This document shows positions 50,000 through 62,900 of a stretch of DNA of 64,000 nucleotides, piece by piece. Location of the stretch: assembly GCA_013396635.1 (NCBI GenBank), contig WBMW01003842.1:401211-465210 (forward strand). Reading direction: 5' to 3'. Under the pieces are notes generated by a model. That model ran no database searches. It was not told the DNA's origin and saw only the letters and a program-made list of their open reading frames with translations. A program made the position numbers and the translations under genes. The stretch's first letter is position 1. Every line of letters starts with the position of its first letter. The DNA is from Penelope pileata (Eukaryota; Chordata; Aves; Galliformes; Cracidae).

Positions 50000-51075
50000 A
50001 GCAGGACCGCTACCCAGCCAGACGCTTCCTGTTCTGGTACATGGAATTATTCTGCCCGAAGTGTGGGTATTTGCACTGAGGTTTCTGCTGTCCCCACCCA
50101 CAACTTTCCTGAGGTCTTTCTGGTCCCTCTGGACACTTGTGCCAGGCACTCGCCCAAGTTTAGTGTCAGATGCAAATTTCCTGAGAATTGTAACTGATGA
50201 AAATGTTGAATGTGGACCCCATACTGACCTCCTGCAGTACCCTGCTTGCAGGAGGAGTATGCCCACCAGCCAGGTACTGAACTGCTGCTCTGAGCCTGAC
50301 AGTTCAGCCCATGCTTCCAGATCAGCCATCACTATGGTTTTCTGTCCCATCCAGAAAATTCCAAGCAATTTTCCTCTGCTTCCAAAGGGGAGTGCTGAGG
50401 GAGGTGATGTCAAAAGCCATAATGAGGTCAAGATATGTTCTGTCTGCCACTCCCCCTTATCCCACAGAGGCAGTAATTTCTCAGCAGAAGTCAAGCAGTT
50501 TGGTTATGCATGATTTCCCCCTTTGAATGTGATGACTGCTCCTGATATCTGTCCTCCTCTTCCCATGCTTGGGAGAGCCAAGAGGACATGTTCCATGGGA
50601 CATAGCTGAGGCTGACAGCCCTGTACTTCCCTGGGTCATCCTCTTTCCCTCTTTAAATTGCAGACATAATGGCAGTCTTTTCCCAGCAGTCAGGAACCAC
50701 CCTAGCTGTCAATTTCTCACAGACGGTAAACAACAGCCGCACACATCCATCTCCTGCACCCTCAGGTGAATCCCATCTGGCTCTTTGGATTTAAACACAT
50801 CCACCTTCTCTTAACGTGTTGCTTCTCCCTGCTGGTTGCTCCTCTTCCCAACTGGCCAGGAGTCTGGGTGTAGGCTTTACTTGTGAAAACTGAGGCAAAA
50901 AGGAATTGAGTACTTGAGCCATTTCTACACTGTTCATCAGGAGGCTGTTTCCCCCATGTATCAAAGGAGGCAGGTTCCTCCTGAACCTCCGCTTGCCACC
51001 ACCATTCCTGCCACCTTTACTATGCCACGCTACTCTTAGCTCCAGCTGGGCTTTGGCTTCCCTAATGGATTTGAT
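50000..51075 (-). mobile_element. Old CR1 LINE fragment, minus orientation, ORF2 RT region
   Basis: Read on the minus strand, this is about 1.1 kb of CR1 ORF2. Diagnostic antisense blocks in plus-strand order are CTGTTCTGGTACATGGAATT, GGTCTTTCTGGTCCCTCTGG, TTTAGTGTCAGATGCAAATT, GATGAAAATGTTGAATGTGG, GTGATGTCAAAAGCCATAAT, TGAGGCTGACAGCCCTGTAC and AACTGAGGCAAAAAGGAATT. In the RT catalytic block the minus strand (complement of about 50160-50181) reads Phe-Ala-Ser-Asp-Thr instead of Phe-Ala-Asp-Asp-Thr. Many indels break the frame. Divergence is clearly higher than in the plus-strand CR1 copies, so this is an older insertion. Its 3' end is missing. Confidence 0.85.
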
Positions 51076-54000
51076 CTTTCGTATTTCTTGTGGTCATGGA
51101 GAACTTAGGTATTTTCCAGGTATTAATATCACCATCATAACTCATGCAAGTCCAGTTAGTCCTTCAGGGCCAAGTAAGCAATTCTCTACAAATGGCAAAA
51201 AATTTCCAAATGTTAGATATTCACAAAGTTCTGTTCAAAGTAACCTGAAGTGATGCTTGAGTCCACTCTGTTCCACTGTCTTAATTTTCTCTTAGAAAAG
51301 GCAGAATGTTCCCTGCCAAAATGGCACTTAGCTTTTCTGTATATTAGTTGTGACCTTGAAAGAGAAGAGTAAATCATAACTAGTTGTCACCTCTCCAGCT
51401 GTATGTAACTTTTTTTCAGATAAAAAGGTCAAACGTCAGGGCTTCCTTAGAGAATGTTGTTTTGTGACAATTAATGTAAGTAGGTGTTGATAAAATCCAT
51501 CCTGTTGCAAATTAGACCATGTGGCACATGAAAGGTCCCTGTGATCCAATTTGTAAATTACACAATGAAGGGAATTTAACCAATTTAGCATTTCCTTTCA
51601 TCCTACCTCTTTCCTCCCCCACAACTGTGCAATAACTAGACATATGCTTGAATTTACTAAAATGAGCAGAACCACGATGGGTCTGTTCCTCATTGTAAAG
51701 TTAAGCTTCTGTAAAAGCATTTGCAGATCTGGGGCTAATTTGGCTGTCAGGCTAGGGAACTTCACTCCATTGTATTTATTATACCAGAGTCTGGAAACGT
51801 AAAGATTTTTAGGAACAGTGTAATCTTCAGGTTAAAAATGCTAAGGATACAGCTTTGTCAGGTTGGGAAGCTATTAATCAGACGTATCTCTCTCTTGTTT
51901 ATTATCCCTCCATGACTGCAATGACATTATTTCACACAGCACCAGCCTAAGAAACCAAGCCAAGATTCCAGAAAGCAGAGTTACTATCATCACAGCAGTA
52001 TCACTTATTTCAGAGAAGGGAGAGCAGCATGTTGTAAAATGTGCTCCAAGAATCTCTTCTGCAGGGTGCAAACTGAAAGCTGAAGTTGGGAGGCAAGTGT
52101 AGGCTCTTGCCTTTGACCACATGGAGAAGAGACTGCTTGGGAAGCAATGTGCACAAGCCCAGGGAACCAAGGACAGCTTAGCGTAGTCCTCCCAGAGATC
52201 TCTTTTACACTGGTGGCTGGAGATGGAGGATAGCTGCAATAATATCTTTAATAATAATAAAGAAATAACAAGGTTTCCATATGTCTAGCAACTACGCCAA
52301 ACTCCTCCGTAAATTTCAGTCTGTGTAGCATTTGGCAGCTGTAGAGCGACAGGATGGCAAATTTTCCTTTCTTTTTTAATATACTTCAAAAAAATCTACT
52401 AAAGGTATCTGCTTTATTTCAGTACTGTTGAGAACAAATTAAAAAAACAACTCTTACATCCATTGGGATCGCGTTTAAAAGTCTGCTGTGAGTTTTACTT
52501 GTTTAATGGGAGCTATGAAGAAGAAAATGAAAATGCTATTTCAGGATCTGCTGGTGGAGGCAAAAGATGGGAAACACGAAATTCCTAGATTCTTTCTGTG
52601 CTTCTATTTCTCCTTAAATGGAAACAAACAAACAAAACCCACAAAAAAACAGCAAAATCTGTGACATTTTATATTTTTGTGAGCACAAATACACCAACAA
52701 AACCTACGTGCTGACCATTTTTTGCTGCACACTTGCCTCTAATCCGAGATGCACAGCAAGCATGCATTGCTTTGAAGTGGTAACACTGACGCCAAGGTTT
52801 TTGTTTTCATGGTTGAGAGAGCCCTTTAACATTTTCTGTTTTATTCTACTTAGTGGAAACTAATGTTTAACTCCTGTCTTTCTTTTCTATCATGATCAAG
52901 TTACATGTGGTTCCTCTTACCTACATACGACGGACGTCTGTTTTGACTTAGGTGTGGATTCTAAGACATTCTCTTCCAGAGTATCATTTATTTCACTGCT
53001 GGTATTTTAGGGTAAAGTGAACCATTACGTATGTTTGTTTCGCTCATCAAGGACTATGGGGTCTAAACAATGAGCTCAGACAGCATGCCTCATTTCTAGA
53101 TACATGCAACTACGTAAGACGACCCCATAACTTTTCAGCTAATCCTGTGAATCCTTTCCTTTGGCCTCATGGTTCTGGCAGTTCCCATTATTTTTGTTTC
53201 TAATGTTAAATTGTTCTCCATAAGCAATTTAGAATTCATTTTATATTTCACTCCCATCCAAGTCCTGTCTTTAGTATGAACCTTCGCACGGAATCACAGG
53301 CTTTCATTATCCACAGAGGATGGCAATTGTCATAGAATGACCCCCAAGAGAAAAGCTACCACTGCTGTTAACATTTTTGCCTTGGAGAAAAATTCCTCCA
53401 GTTTCCTGCACTGTGCTCCCTGCACTTTTCTGTCTGCCCATGCAGACATCTTCGTGCAGATGTTTTTTTTGAGGCACGTTGTTTAAGTATTCCTAATGCT
53501 GCCATTCTCTCTGTTTGGCGTGATAGACACATACTACAAACCCGTTCTCTCTGTGCCTTTGCCTTACTTTATGCTCTGTGTGGTCCCATCCCTGTTCTTG
53601 CCTCTTTTTCCAATTTTACGTGTATTGGAGGTTTTTCAAGATCCCTTTAAGCAGATCCCCTGCTTTTCTTGTATATCAGCATCTCGCTGACAGTAAAGTT
53701 GATTTGTACATGCAAGAAGAGGACTCAGTCCTTTGTTTTCAGAACTAATGTTCTTGCAACAGCAGCTTGAGAAAAAGTATTGTCAAAAACTCTCACTTTG
53801 ATGCCAGAGTTCCTTGTGTTTGTAATAAACACAATATCTTCTTAGATTTGTCATCTGGTATGACAAATGGTGACAATGAACTGCGACTTCCCTAATGCTC
53901 AATGACAGCCTTGGTAATGAAAATCTCTCCTTCGAAGAAAAGTGCTCATCCGCTCAGTTACAGCAGTTTTTCAGCTATGGAAGGGCCTTGGAAAATGAGA

Positions 54001-57000
54001 CTTGGTAGGAAATAATAGCACAGAGTAACAGTCTAGATCAGAGAAGGCAGCTGGAGGCTTGGGGAATGACTTTACTCAGCCTCTAACAGGTCAGCCTTAT
54101 CCTGCTGTGACAGCACATGCTTGGATCCTCTCTTTGATGAGCAATAATCCCGTCTAAGTGACTTGAGAGAGCTGCACAAATGGACAGCAGATGTGCCCCA
54201 AACTGGCACCCGTCCCACTAAAGTTCAGTAGCCCTGATCCAAGCGGTGATGAGTCTCTCAGAGGGGGACAGTGTCTCACCCTGGCTTTCATGGGGCTGAT
54301 ACTTTATTTTCAAATAAAAAAAATTGAGTCTTTAACATAAAATGCTATGGTAATAGCCTCAAGTGCTCCTTTCAGCGCTGTGGGGGTCACATTAATTCTA
54401 ACAAATTAACAAGAATATTAACTACACTTACGAGGACAGGACTGCAGCTTCAGAGCCTAACACTCAGGCTGCTCCAAGGCATTCTGTTCTCTGCAAAATG
54501 CTTTGTCTTCCTAATGATGTGTCTTTTGCAGTCATGGTCAGTTTGCAACAGGGGCATGGCTGAATCTAAACCACAGGCGGGGGGAGAACTGAAGAAGTTA
54601 TTCCTGTCCACTGTCCAGGAAAAGTGAATTTAGAAGCAAATTTTTGTGTATTTTATTCTGTTCCCTTCCTGGAATAGCTGAATGTCCTTTGATGTACAGC
54701 TAATAAGCAACCATCAGACTACGTGTGTCTGCATAAAAATTTCAGTTATGTGCAGGCCAAGATAAACGCCAGATTAAGGCAAAACAGAATGAAAATCAGC
54801 TAAACAGCATTCTGCAGCACCACCACTTTATATTTCCACCTCTGGCTTTTCTTCTGCTATAAAATATGGAAATAACTGTGCAGGACATATGAGGGAGCTC
54901 TTCAACTGACCAACGTATGTGTACAAAAAGCTTGGAAAGATAACAGGAAAACTCACACTGGCTCAGATTTCCTTTGCTTCTGTTTTCTGATCTGTTCTTT
55001 TGGCTAAACTTTTCCTAGAAGAGCTATAAAAAATCCTCACTGGAAATCTACAACATTTATACCAATTGGGGTGAGCCAGCTGGATCACTCGTCAGACACT
55101 TTTCCAGCCACTCAGAAATGTCCTGTCACAGCTTCTATCTGCCCATCCTCCCTCATTAGCTTTGCAAATGGTTGGTGGTCACGCTATCGTGACCCCACGT
55201 ACCAAATTTGCACATTAGTCTTTTCTTTCTCCATTTCAGCAATGTTCCCAAGGAAAAAAATAGGTAAAAATGATATTCAAAAATCGTTTATCCCCACTTT
55301 TGTTGCTGCCTGTTTCCGAAATGACTGATCACTATCAATGAATTTTCTCTGTTAGAACTCTCTCAGGATGACTGTCAGTATTGCAAACTGATGTGTATCT
55401 TAATGTGTGCTGAAATGGGCTTACTCAGCTATCTTTTCCAACATTAATCTTAAGATTCTTTCAAAGCATTGATGGAGCTGTGTATCTGAAGAGCAAACAT
55501 GTTGCAATTACAATACCTTAAGATGTTTTTGAAGTTAAATTCTGTGGGGAAAACAACATAAAATGCATGTAAAAAGACAAGCAAGATACATCCATCGACT
55601 CTTAAACTCTTATGAAATTTCAGTTTTGCAGAGCCTGTGGAAATCTACTTAACCAGATGCTCAGTCTGCTTGTCTACTCTGGCTGAAAAATTGGTGAAAA
55701 ACTAATGGAAGAAATAATTAACCCATTTTACAAGAGAATAAGAGAAATTTCTACTGGTCTTGCTGAAAGTCACTGTTAGCCTGCTGTAGAAAACTGTAAC
55801 ACAAGAGCTCTCCTTGCCTGTACCCGCTCCATCCAACTTGGCCGGTTCTTTTCCTCATGAAAATGCACTTGATTCAGGTAAATGAGCTAGCAAAAGTTTC
55901 CAAGTTTGTTTTATTTGGCTAACACGTAAATCAAAATAGCAGACTCACTGGAGTCCACTATCCAGGGGATCTGAGGGAATGCTGCTTGTCCTATGGAACA
56001 GGAGACAGATGTTCAAAAAAAAAAATAGAGCAAAGAGACATGGTATTATATAGTAGAAAGATCCAAGGAACAACTGTTGTATAAAGTACCTGGGACTCTA
56101 AAGCAGTTGAAGTTAGATGAAAATAAATAAATAGTGTCTTATTTGGCAGACTGTAAGATTAACAAACACTTAAAAATAGTCTGTTTATATCCAAGCAAGA
56201 ATTCTTCTTCATGTTTGCTTGTTGTTTAAGAATAGCAAAAGTTAATTATGCCTTCCAAACTTTCAACAGAGGGCTTTCACATATTTTTACGATCTTTTAT
56301 TGATTTGCCTGCATTATGTCAGCGTTATAGGCTTGTACGTGTGTCTGCAAATACGCACACATTGATATATCTGAAAGCTAATACACAATGGGTAACACAG
56401 AAATCAATAGGAGGCTTTTCATTGATTTGACTGAGTTCAGAGAAGACCTTTAATGCAAGAACCAACATGGTAAATGATGTTCTCATCAAGATGGTAGATG
56501 CCCGGGTAACCCTTCACAGATTCCACCAGCTGCTTTCCAAAGAGGCATTCCCCTCTTTCTCCCCCTCCTGTAGCTTTACAGGGAATATTATGGCAAGCCA
56601 GTCAACGTTTGCGGCACCCATGGCTCCTCAGGCAAAGACTCCTAGGGCTTGTAGGCAAGTGAAACATGCTGCAAAGACAAACAGCTGGAATAAAAAGCCA
56701 CCTTAGTGCATGGCCAACCAGAAGCATAAGCAAAGCTGGGATCTGCCCACCCGAGGCAAGCCAGTTCTTATGCCCTACCGCTTGTTCTGCCTGTGCCAGG
56801 AGCCCGGAAGGCCACGCTGGGTGCTGCTGACGGCAGCGAAGCTCATGGGGCAGTGGTGCTCCTCAGGCAGGGCTCAGGGTCTGCGCTCCCCACCCCAGGC
56901 AGGCCTCATCAGCCACAAACCCACTCCACTCAGCTTTCATGCCCCTGCCTGCTCCTAGACCAGGGCACTACAAATGATGCTTAGCCCACTCAGTCTTGCT

Positions 57001-58879
57001 AAAACTGCTGAGAAGCCTTGAGCTAACACAGCATTTGGCCACTTGCTCAGGGCTTGACTGGCTATGTTATCATGCCAGAGCGCTGCCCAAGCAATATTTA
57101 AAACTCAAATGTAAACCAAAAACACAGGCAAAATATTCTTAGTTTTCAGGCCTGAATTGTATGGAAGAACCCATTTATTGCTGTCAAGACAATAACATTT
57201 AGGAAAAAAACTGTGTAGCCATTGCCTTGTAATGCTCACGACATGGTGACACTGAATTCAGCTCTAACAAACCTGTACTTCATTTTAAAAGACAAGGAAC
57301 AAAGTAATAATACAGGATTTGGTCTACTCATGCAGGAAGTCACATGCAGATTACCAGAAGAGATCCAGCAGTTTGGCGAATGACAAAGTTCCCTTAACAG
57401 ATTCTTGTATTCAGATGCTTTCCATCCACCTTCAAGAAAATCTATATTTTTACTTAATTCACTCCCCACCTCCCTTTCCATTTATACACACTTAGAGCAA
57501 TCTTAACTGCATAACTGAGGATAATTTTGCATGCCCTTAGTCGCGATGGAAGGAAAAGAGAAGAATTTCTGAACGTGTGGGATTAGAGAGACGGTTTTTA
57601 TGCCTGACACTTCCAGAAATGGACAAAAGGGTATTTTAGTATCAAAGATCAGGAAGCCAAATTAAAGAACGTCCTTAATTCTGCTATTTGTTTGATCTGA
57701 TTTCATAAGTGTGGCATTTCCTCACATGATTATTTGCAGGCTTTCTGCACATGGGTCCCGATGCACGCATGCTAGAACAAGTGGCACTGTATCATTACTC
57801 AGCCAGAGTAAGCGAAGGATGAATCAGAATCAGCTGGGAGTTGCCAGATACAATATGATTTTGCACAAAGTGTCTTCAGATCACACAAGTCTGATAACAA
57901 ACGTTTCTGTGTTAGATGACTCTTACTGTGTACTACAGAAGTAGCTTGGATTGTGCCGAGGTTCAAAAAGCTTTGCAGCTGGTGCAGTTGTGTTCCTTTG
58001 TTGTGGGGAGGGTTGTGTACATTTGACTCTATCCAGTGCAGGAGTTTCATTAAAACTGGATAAACACCGAAATTACTGGAGGAAAAGACTGAACAAGGCA
58101 CTCCTTCCCCTAAGGAAGATGAGGGGCTGCAGTCCATGCCAACAGACGTTAGGTACCAAAACATCACTTCATGTGATCCGGAGAGGACGCAAACAGCCTA
58201 GATGTAACTGGGGAAGCAGTACCAAGCTGTCACACCCTTTCTAATGCAACAAGCTTATTTTCAGCTTGTTTCCTTAACATTACCCTAATATTCCTTTCTC
58301 AAGTAACTAAGCAACCTCCAGCGCCTTACTGCAGAAATGGTTTGAGTCACTGTAGTGGCTCTCAGTAGGTTTTTGTTAGCTCCTGGGTGCAGGAGAAAGG
58401 GAGCGAGGTTGTCCTATCCCCTGTACTGCAGTGCCACCTTACGGCACTCGTTCTGCCAAAGTCTCATTTTCTCCCTTACCCCCATCATGTTTTAATCAAA
58501 TGAGGAAGCTGCTGGGCAGATAGGCCAATGAGGTGGAAAGTAGCCAGGATTTTGGAGAACTACAGCTTGATTAGCAAAGTCATTTTCATCTGCCAAGTCA
58601 CAGACAACAAATCTGGAAAAAACATTATTGAATTAATATGGCTGTCTTATAAATTAACAGTATTTAGACCATTCCTGACAGATATTTAATTGCCCAGAAA
58701 TGTCCAATGGCAAGATGCCCAGGCCCGGTTCCTCACTAGCCCTTGTGCTGGGTTGCATATTCCAGCCAGCTCGTTGTTAGCTTTGGACCTCAATTCTCAC
58801 CCTCTTCACGGTGTTCTTCTTCTGTACAACAATTTAAGAACCAACAATGCCCAAAATTTTCTTCAGATGACGCAATAAC
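51076..58879. other. Long non-coding stretch, no gene recognised
   Basis: About 7.8 kb of mostly AT-rich sequence with only short frames. A GC-richer patch lies at about 56730-56960. I recognise no transposon, RNA gene or convincing exon. Confidence 0.5.
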
Positions 58880-59105
58880 CATTCTTTAACCATTCTTCTG
58901 GGCCCTATTTTCCATGCCACTGATCATTTGCATTCTTCCCATCTGGATTTTCTCCAGTGAGTTCATATCTTTACTCAAAGTGTATACTTACACTTTACTC
59001 AAAACTGGGCATGATACTTCAGCAGAACTTTTAGCCACGACTAAATAGAGAAGAATAAAGAACTCTTAATGTGTTTACAGATGATACTTGTTTGTGGCTT
59101 TACAT
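58880..59105 (-). mobile_element. Ancient CR1/L3-like LINE fragment, minus orientation
   Basis: Antisense blocks match an ancient CR1/L3 body: GATCATTTGCATTCTTCCCA, TGGATTTTCTCCAGTGAGTT, ACTCAAAACTGGGCATGATA, CTTCAGCAGAACTTTTAGCC and GACTAAATAGAG. They correspond to the region usually reading CTCCAG...CCCAAAACTGGACACA. A short internal repeat of the TTACTCAAA stretch occurs near 58970-59003. Strongly diverged. Confidence 0.65.
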
Positions 59106-59388
59106 ACCTGATTTTAGGTCAGAAGGCTCCAAAAATAAACATATTCAAGGAGTAACTACCCGTGATTTATCTGGTAACAGATTCTGACAAGGCCTCTCCT
59201 CATGCCTCTACTATTCAGTTTTCTCATTATTAGCAGAGATAAGGAAATAACGCTCCCATTTAATTCTGGGGAGGCACAACACTGAGGGGCTGTATGCCCT
59301 TTGGAGAAGAGCCTTAGAACTCTGAGTTACTTTGTAAAGCTGGAAAAATGGCTGGAAAAGCAGAATGTCATTCAGTAGTTTCTACCTG

Positions 59389-59960
59389 TGTTCTGGTTTA
59401 ACCCAGCAATCAGCTGAACACCACGCGGCCTTTTACTCACTCCTGCCCTCCCAGTGGGGGAGAGAATTAGGGGGGAAAATAAAAGTAGAATTTGCAGGTT
59501 GAGACAAAAGCTATTTACTAAGACAGAAAAGAGAGAGAAATGACAGTAATTATAATAACATATATATATTTACAAAGCAGGTAATGCACAAAGCAGTTGC
59601 TCACCACCCGCTGACAGATGCCCAGCCAGCCCCTGAGCAGCAGCTGCTCCCCGGCTCAGCTCCCCTCAGTTTTATAGGTTTTTCACACAATGTTGTGTGG
59701 TATGGAATATCCCTTTGGCCAGGCAAGGTCAGCTGTACTGGTTCTGTCCCCTCCCAGCTCCTTGTGCCCCCCAAGTCCATCACTGGCAGGGCAGTACCAG
59801 AAGCCGATAAACTGAACTGTCCTTGGCTCTGTGCAGCACTGCTCGGCAACAACTAAACCATCGGTGTGCTATCAGCATCGTTTTTCTTTTAAAGCCAAAA
59901 AATAGCATCATATCAGGCACTATGAAGAAAATCAGCCCTGTCTCAGCTGAAACCAGGACA
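59389..59960 (-). mobile_element. Solo LTR, avian ERVL-type, minus orientation
   Basis: A 572-bp LTR. On the minus strand it starts TGTCCTGGTTTCAGCTGAG and ends GGTTAAACCAGAACA. It shares with the 5303-5819 LTR the block CCAAAGGGATATTCCATAC (complement of 59699-59717) and the CAACC...AATTCTAC stretch before the 3' end. A TATAAA lies on the minus strand at 59671-59676, in the position expected for the LTR core promoter. The flanks ACCTG (59384-59388) and ACCTA (59961-59965) look like a 5-bp target duplication with one later substitution. No internal retroviral genes remain. Confidence 0.85.
59671..59676 (-). promoter_or_regulatory. TATA box of the minus-strand LTR
   Basis: TATAAA on the minus strand inside the LTR, between the conserved CCAAAGGGATATTCC block and the 3' half. 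Activity cannot be judged from sequence. Confidence 0.5.
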
Positions 59961-62900
59961 ACCTAGAAGCAAAATCCATCAAAGGGAGGCAAGGAATGAC
60001 GGGACTGGTTACAAACCTGCATGCAATAATTTGGGATCTCAGTGGGTTACAAGTTCATGTCATTGGAAAACAGCATGTCGCTATGCAAAAGGCAGATGTT
60101 ACACAGAGCTAAATAAACAGGAATGTTATCCGTCAGATGCTGTGAAATAGAACATAGCAGAATGAGTGAAAATCATGAAGTGTGAAGTTATTTATTTTAA
60201 AAAGCTTTCTGTGAACGTAGAGGTTTCACAAAATGTTTGTTTAGCTGGGTTTACCAACTAGGGTAAAATAACATCTCTTTACTCCCAGGAGTTTACTGTG
60301 TAAATGAAGACAGCCTTTTCTACAGCAGTGCTTCTCAGTATGTTGTAAGAGGGATTACTTTGGGGATTAAAAAGAATACATAAAATAATGGGAAGCACGG
60401 AGAGGAATGGCATGAAAGGATGAATAACTCTAAGAAGAAAAATAACATTACATGTTTTTCAAATAATAATGCAAGAAAGCAATCAGAATGGCAAACAGAA
60501 ATCACAGTTTCTTCATCCATTTCTCTGTCACTGCTAGAAGCAAAACATCTGGAGGATCCTAGGAAACTACTGCTCTTCCAAACCCCAGCAACTCCAAAGG
60601 AAACAAACCATCTGAAGGATTTTGACGATACAATTAATTGCTCTGATTCCCCCATTGATGTAGATTGCATGTCTCAGCATTAAAAGTTGGGAGTAGTGTT
60701 GCTGTCTAACGCAGGAAGTACTAGAAAGCGTAGGACAGAATGGGAATTAGTCAGAAGGGCAGGGAGTCAAAACAGCAAAAAAAAAAGAGAGGTTTTTTGT
60801 AAGGGTTGTAGAGGAGCAATGTGGATCTGAGAAAAGGAAGAGAAACAGCAACAAAAGAAATGTTGGGCAAGAGAATCACATGAGATGGAGGAGAACACAA
60901 AGATGGAAGAGGAAAAACAAATGAAAACTCAGAAGAAGGAATGGTAACTAAAAGAGGATGGCTCCTGCTGAGCAATTTTAAACAATTTTAGAACTGGAGG
61001 ATGCAACTGGAGTGAAGGCTCCCAGTTCAGATTCTGAAGATGGAAAATGAGCTAAGGCTATAACTGTTCTGTCCAATGACTTCATTCTTCAGTTCAGTCA
61101 CAGGTCCTGGTCCCCAGCGGTTCCCTTTCAATATGTTCACCCATTTGTGTGCTCTTCTGGAGCTACTTCACTGCTCTCCCATGGGAAGAAGCCAGGACAC
61201 AGCTCTGGTAGCTGCTCCCCATGAGCAGTGTGGATGAGGCTCTTCCACCTTCCATACCTGTCCTCCAAAATGGAGCCAACTCACCAGACCACGCAGGTTC
61301 CCACACACTGTAAGCCATACCACCGAGAATACCACACAGCACCACAGCAAAATGCCCTTAAATGCCACTCAGGAGGGCTGCTACAGCCTCAGTTTCCTCC
61401 AGCCAAGCTTTTTGAACTAAACAAACACAAAGAATCACTATTACAATGTAAGGGCCTTCATACAGTGCCACGCAGGAGACCTGGACAAGCACTGTGCAGC
61501 AGGGATGCCCCCAGAGGACACTGGCCTGAAGCAGCGTGCTTCAGCAGCAGCCATCCTGGCAGCCACAGGTGAATCCCCCATGCCCCTGTCTTCCATGAGC
61601 TGGATCTGTGGTGGCATGGGAAGAAGAAAAAACAGGCAGCAAGCCTCAGGAAATCAAGCAGGGATTGCTTTCTTCTGGATTTAGCCACATGGTGTGCTGG
61701 GATGAGCCCCAAAGGCTGGATGCTCCCCTCCGTCTCTAACGCGACAGCAGACCTTTGTAACAGCAGCTGCAATCCAGAAAAATGATAACATTTCAGGATC
61801 ACACCCACAATGATAGAAAACCCTGAGTTTTGGCCTCCTGTCAGACAACACACCCTTGATGTGGTAATACTAGAGTCACACATGGCAAGGTGCTCCATTA
61901 TGAAATATTACATAATCATCTTCATTAAATAAATTTTCTGTTGGCATTCCCTGCTTATGATTTTATTATGTTTTCCTTTTCATTGTTTACCTCATTCATG
62001 AATTAGTTTTATGCATTAGTGTTCGGGGAGGGGAGGATTCAATTATTTCAGTATGTTGTAATAGTTTTTAATGAAGAAAACATACGAACATTGATGAAAT
62101 AGCATGAAGTAAAAATGTCACAAGGGTAAAGTAATCAATGCTTTACTGTTTTTCCAGGGGAGACAAAAAATGGATCCTTTACCATCACAAATAACTACTT
62201 TTTATGGCTATTAGAAATGCCAATAACATGTCAGTCTGTAAGTGCATAATTATAAAAATTGCTCCACTTTTTATTTTACGTGAAGAAAGAACAGGTAGAT
62301 TACACTGAGCTTGGAATAAGCTTCACAGCATTCTTTTTAATAATAATGTGTTTTTTTCTTTGAGCAGGACCATGTCCATAGTCAACAACTGTTCATAGAT
62401 CTCCTGAAACCTCTGCTTCATAGTGTTGCCTCTTGAAGACACAGCATGTGAGATTGCTACCTGCTTTCCATCTCGCATACAGATACCAGTACACTTCACT
62501 CTCTCGAGCTGAAGTAGATGAGCCTCATCTAAGGAATGACAAAACCACAGAAAAAAGTTGAGTCCCTATTTTGTCATGCACAGCAGGGTGCTAAAGAAAT
62601 ACAGGTCAACAAACGTTGGGCATGAAGGAGATGGCAGGAGGGGTGAGAATGTTACACAGAGGTAGTGTGGTGGAGAAGACAGGACAAAGAAGGAAGAAAC
62701 AGCACTGGGAACTGCAGCAAGAGGAAGCAGAGAATTTAGCTCTTCGTAGGGAGAACACAACCTCTGGGGACACTGCACAGGGCCCAAGGGACGAGAGAGG
62801 GAGTAAGCAGTCAGGAGGTTCAGCCAAAGGCACCCAGTGCCTTGCTCAGGGGCACTTCTGCTCCTACACTCTCATTGCTCTCCCTCCACAAGAAGGCACC

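Noticed and set aside
53300..53345. CR1 3' end on the minus strand (ATAGAATGACCC)
   Set aside because: Only a single octamer-like match, with no CR1 body following it.
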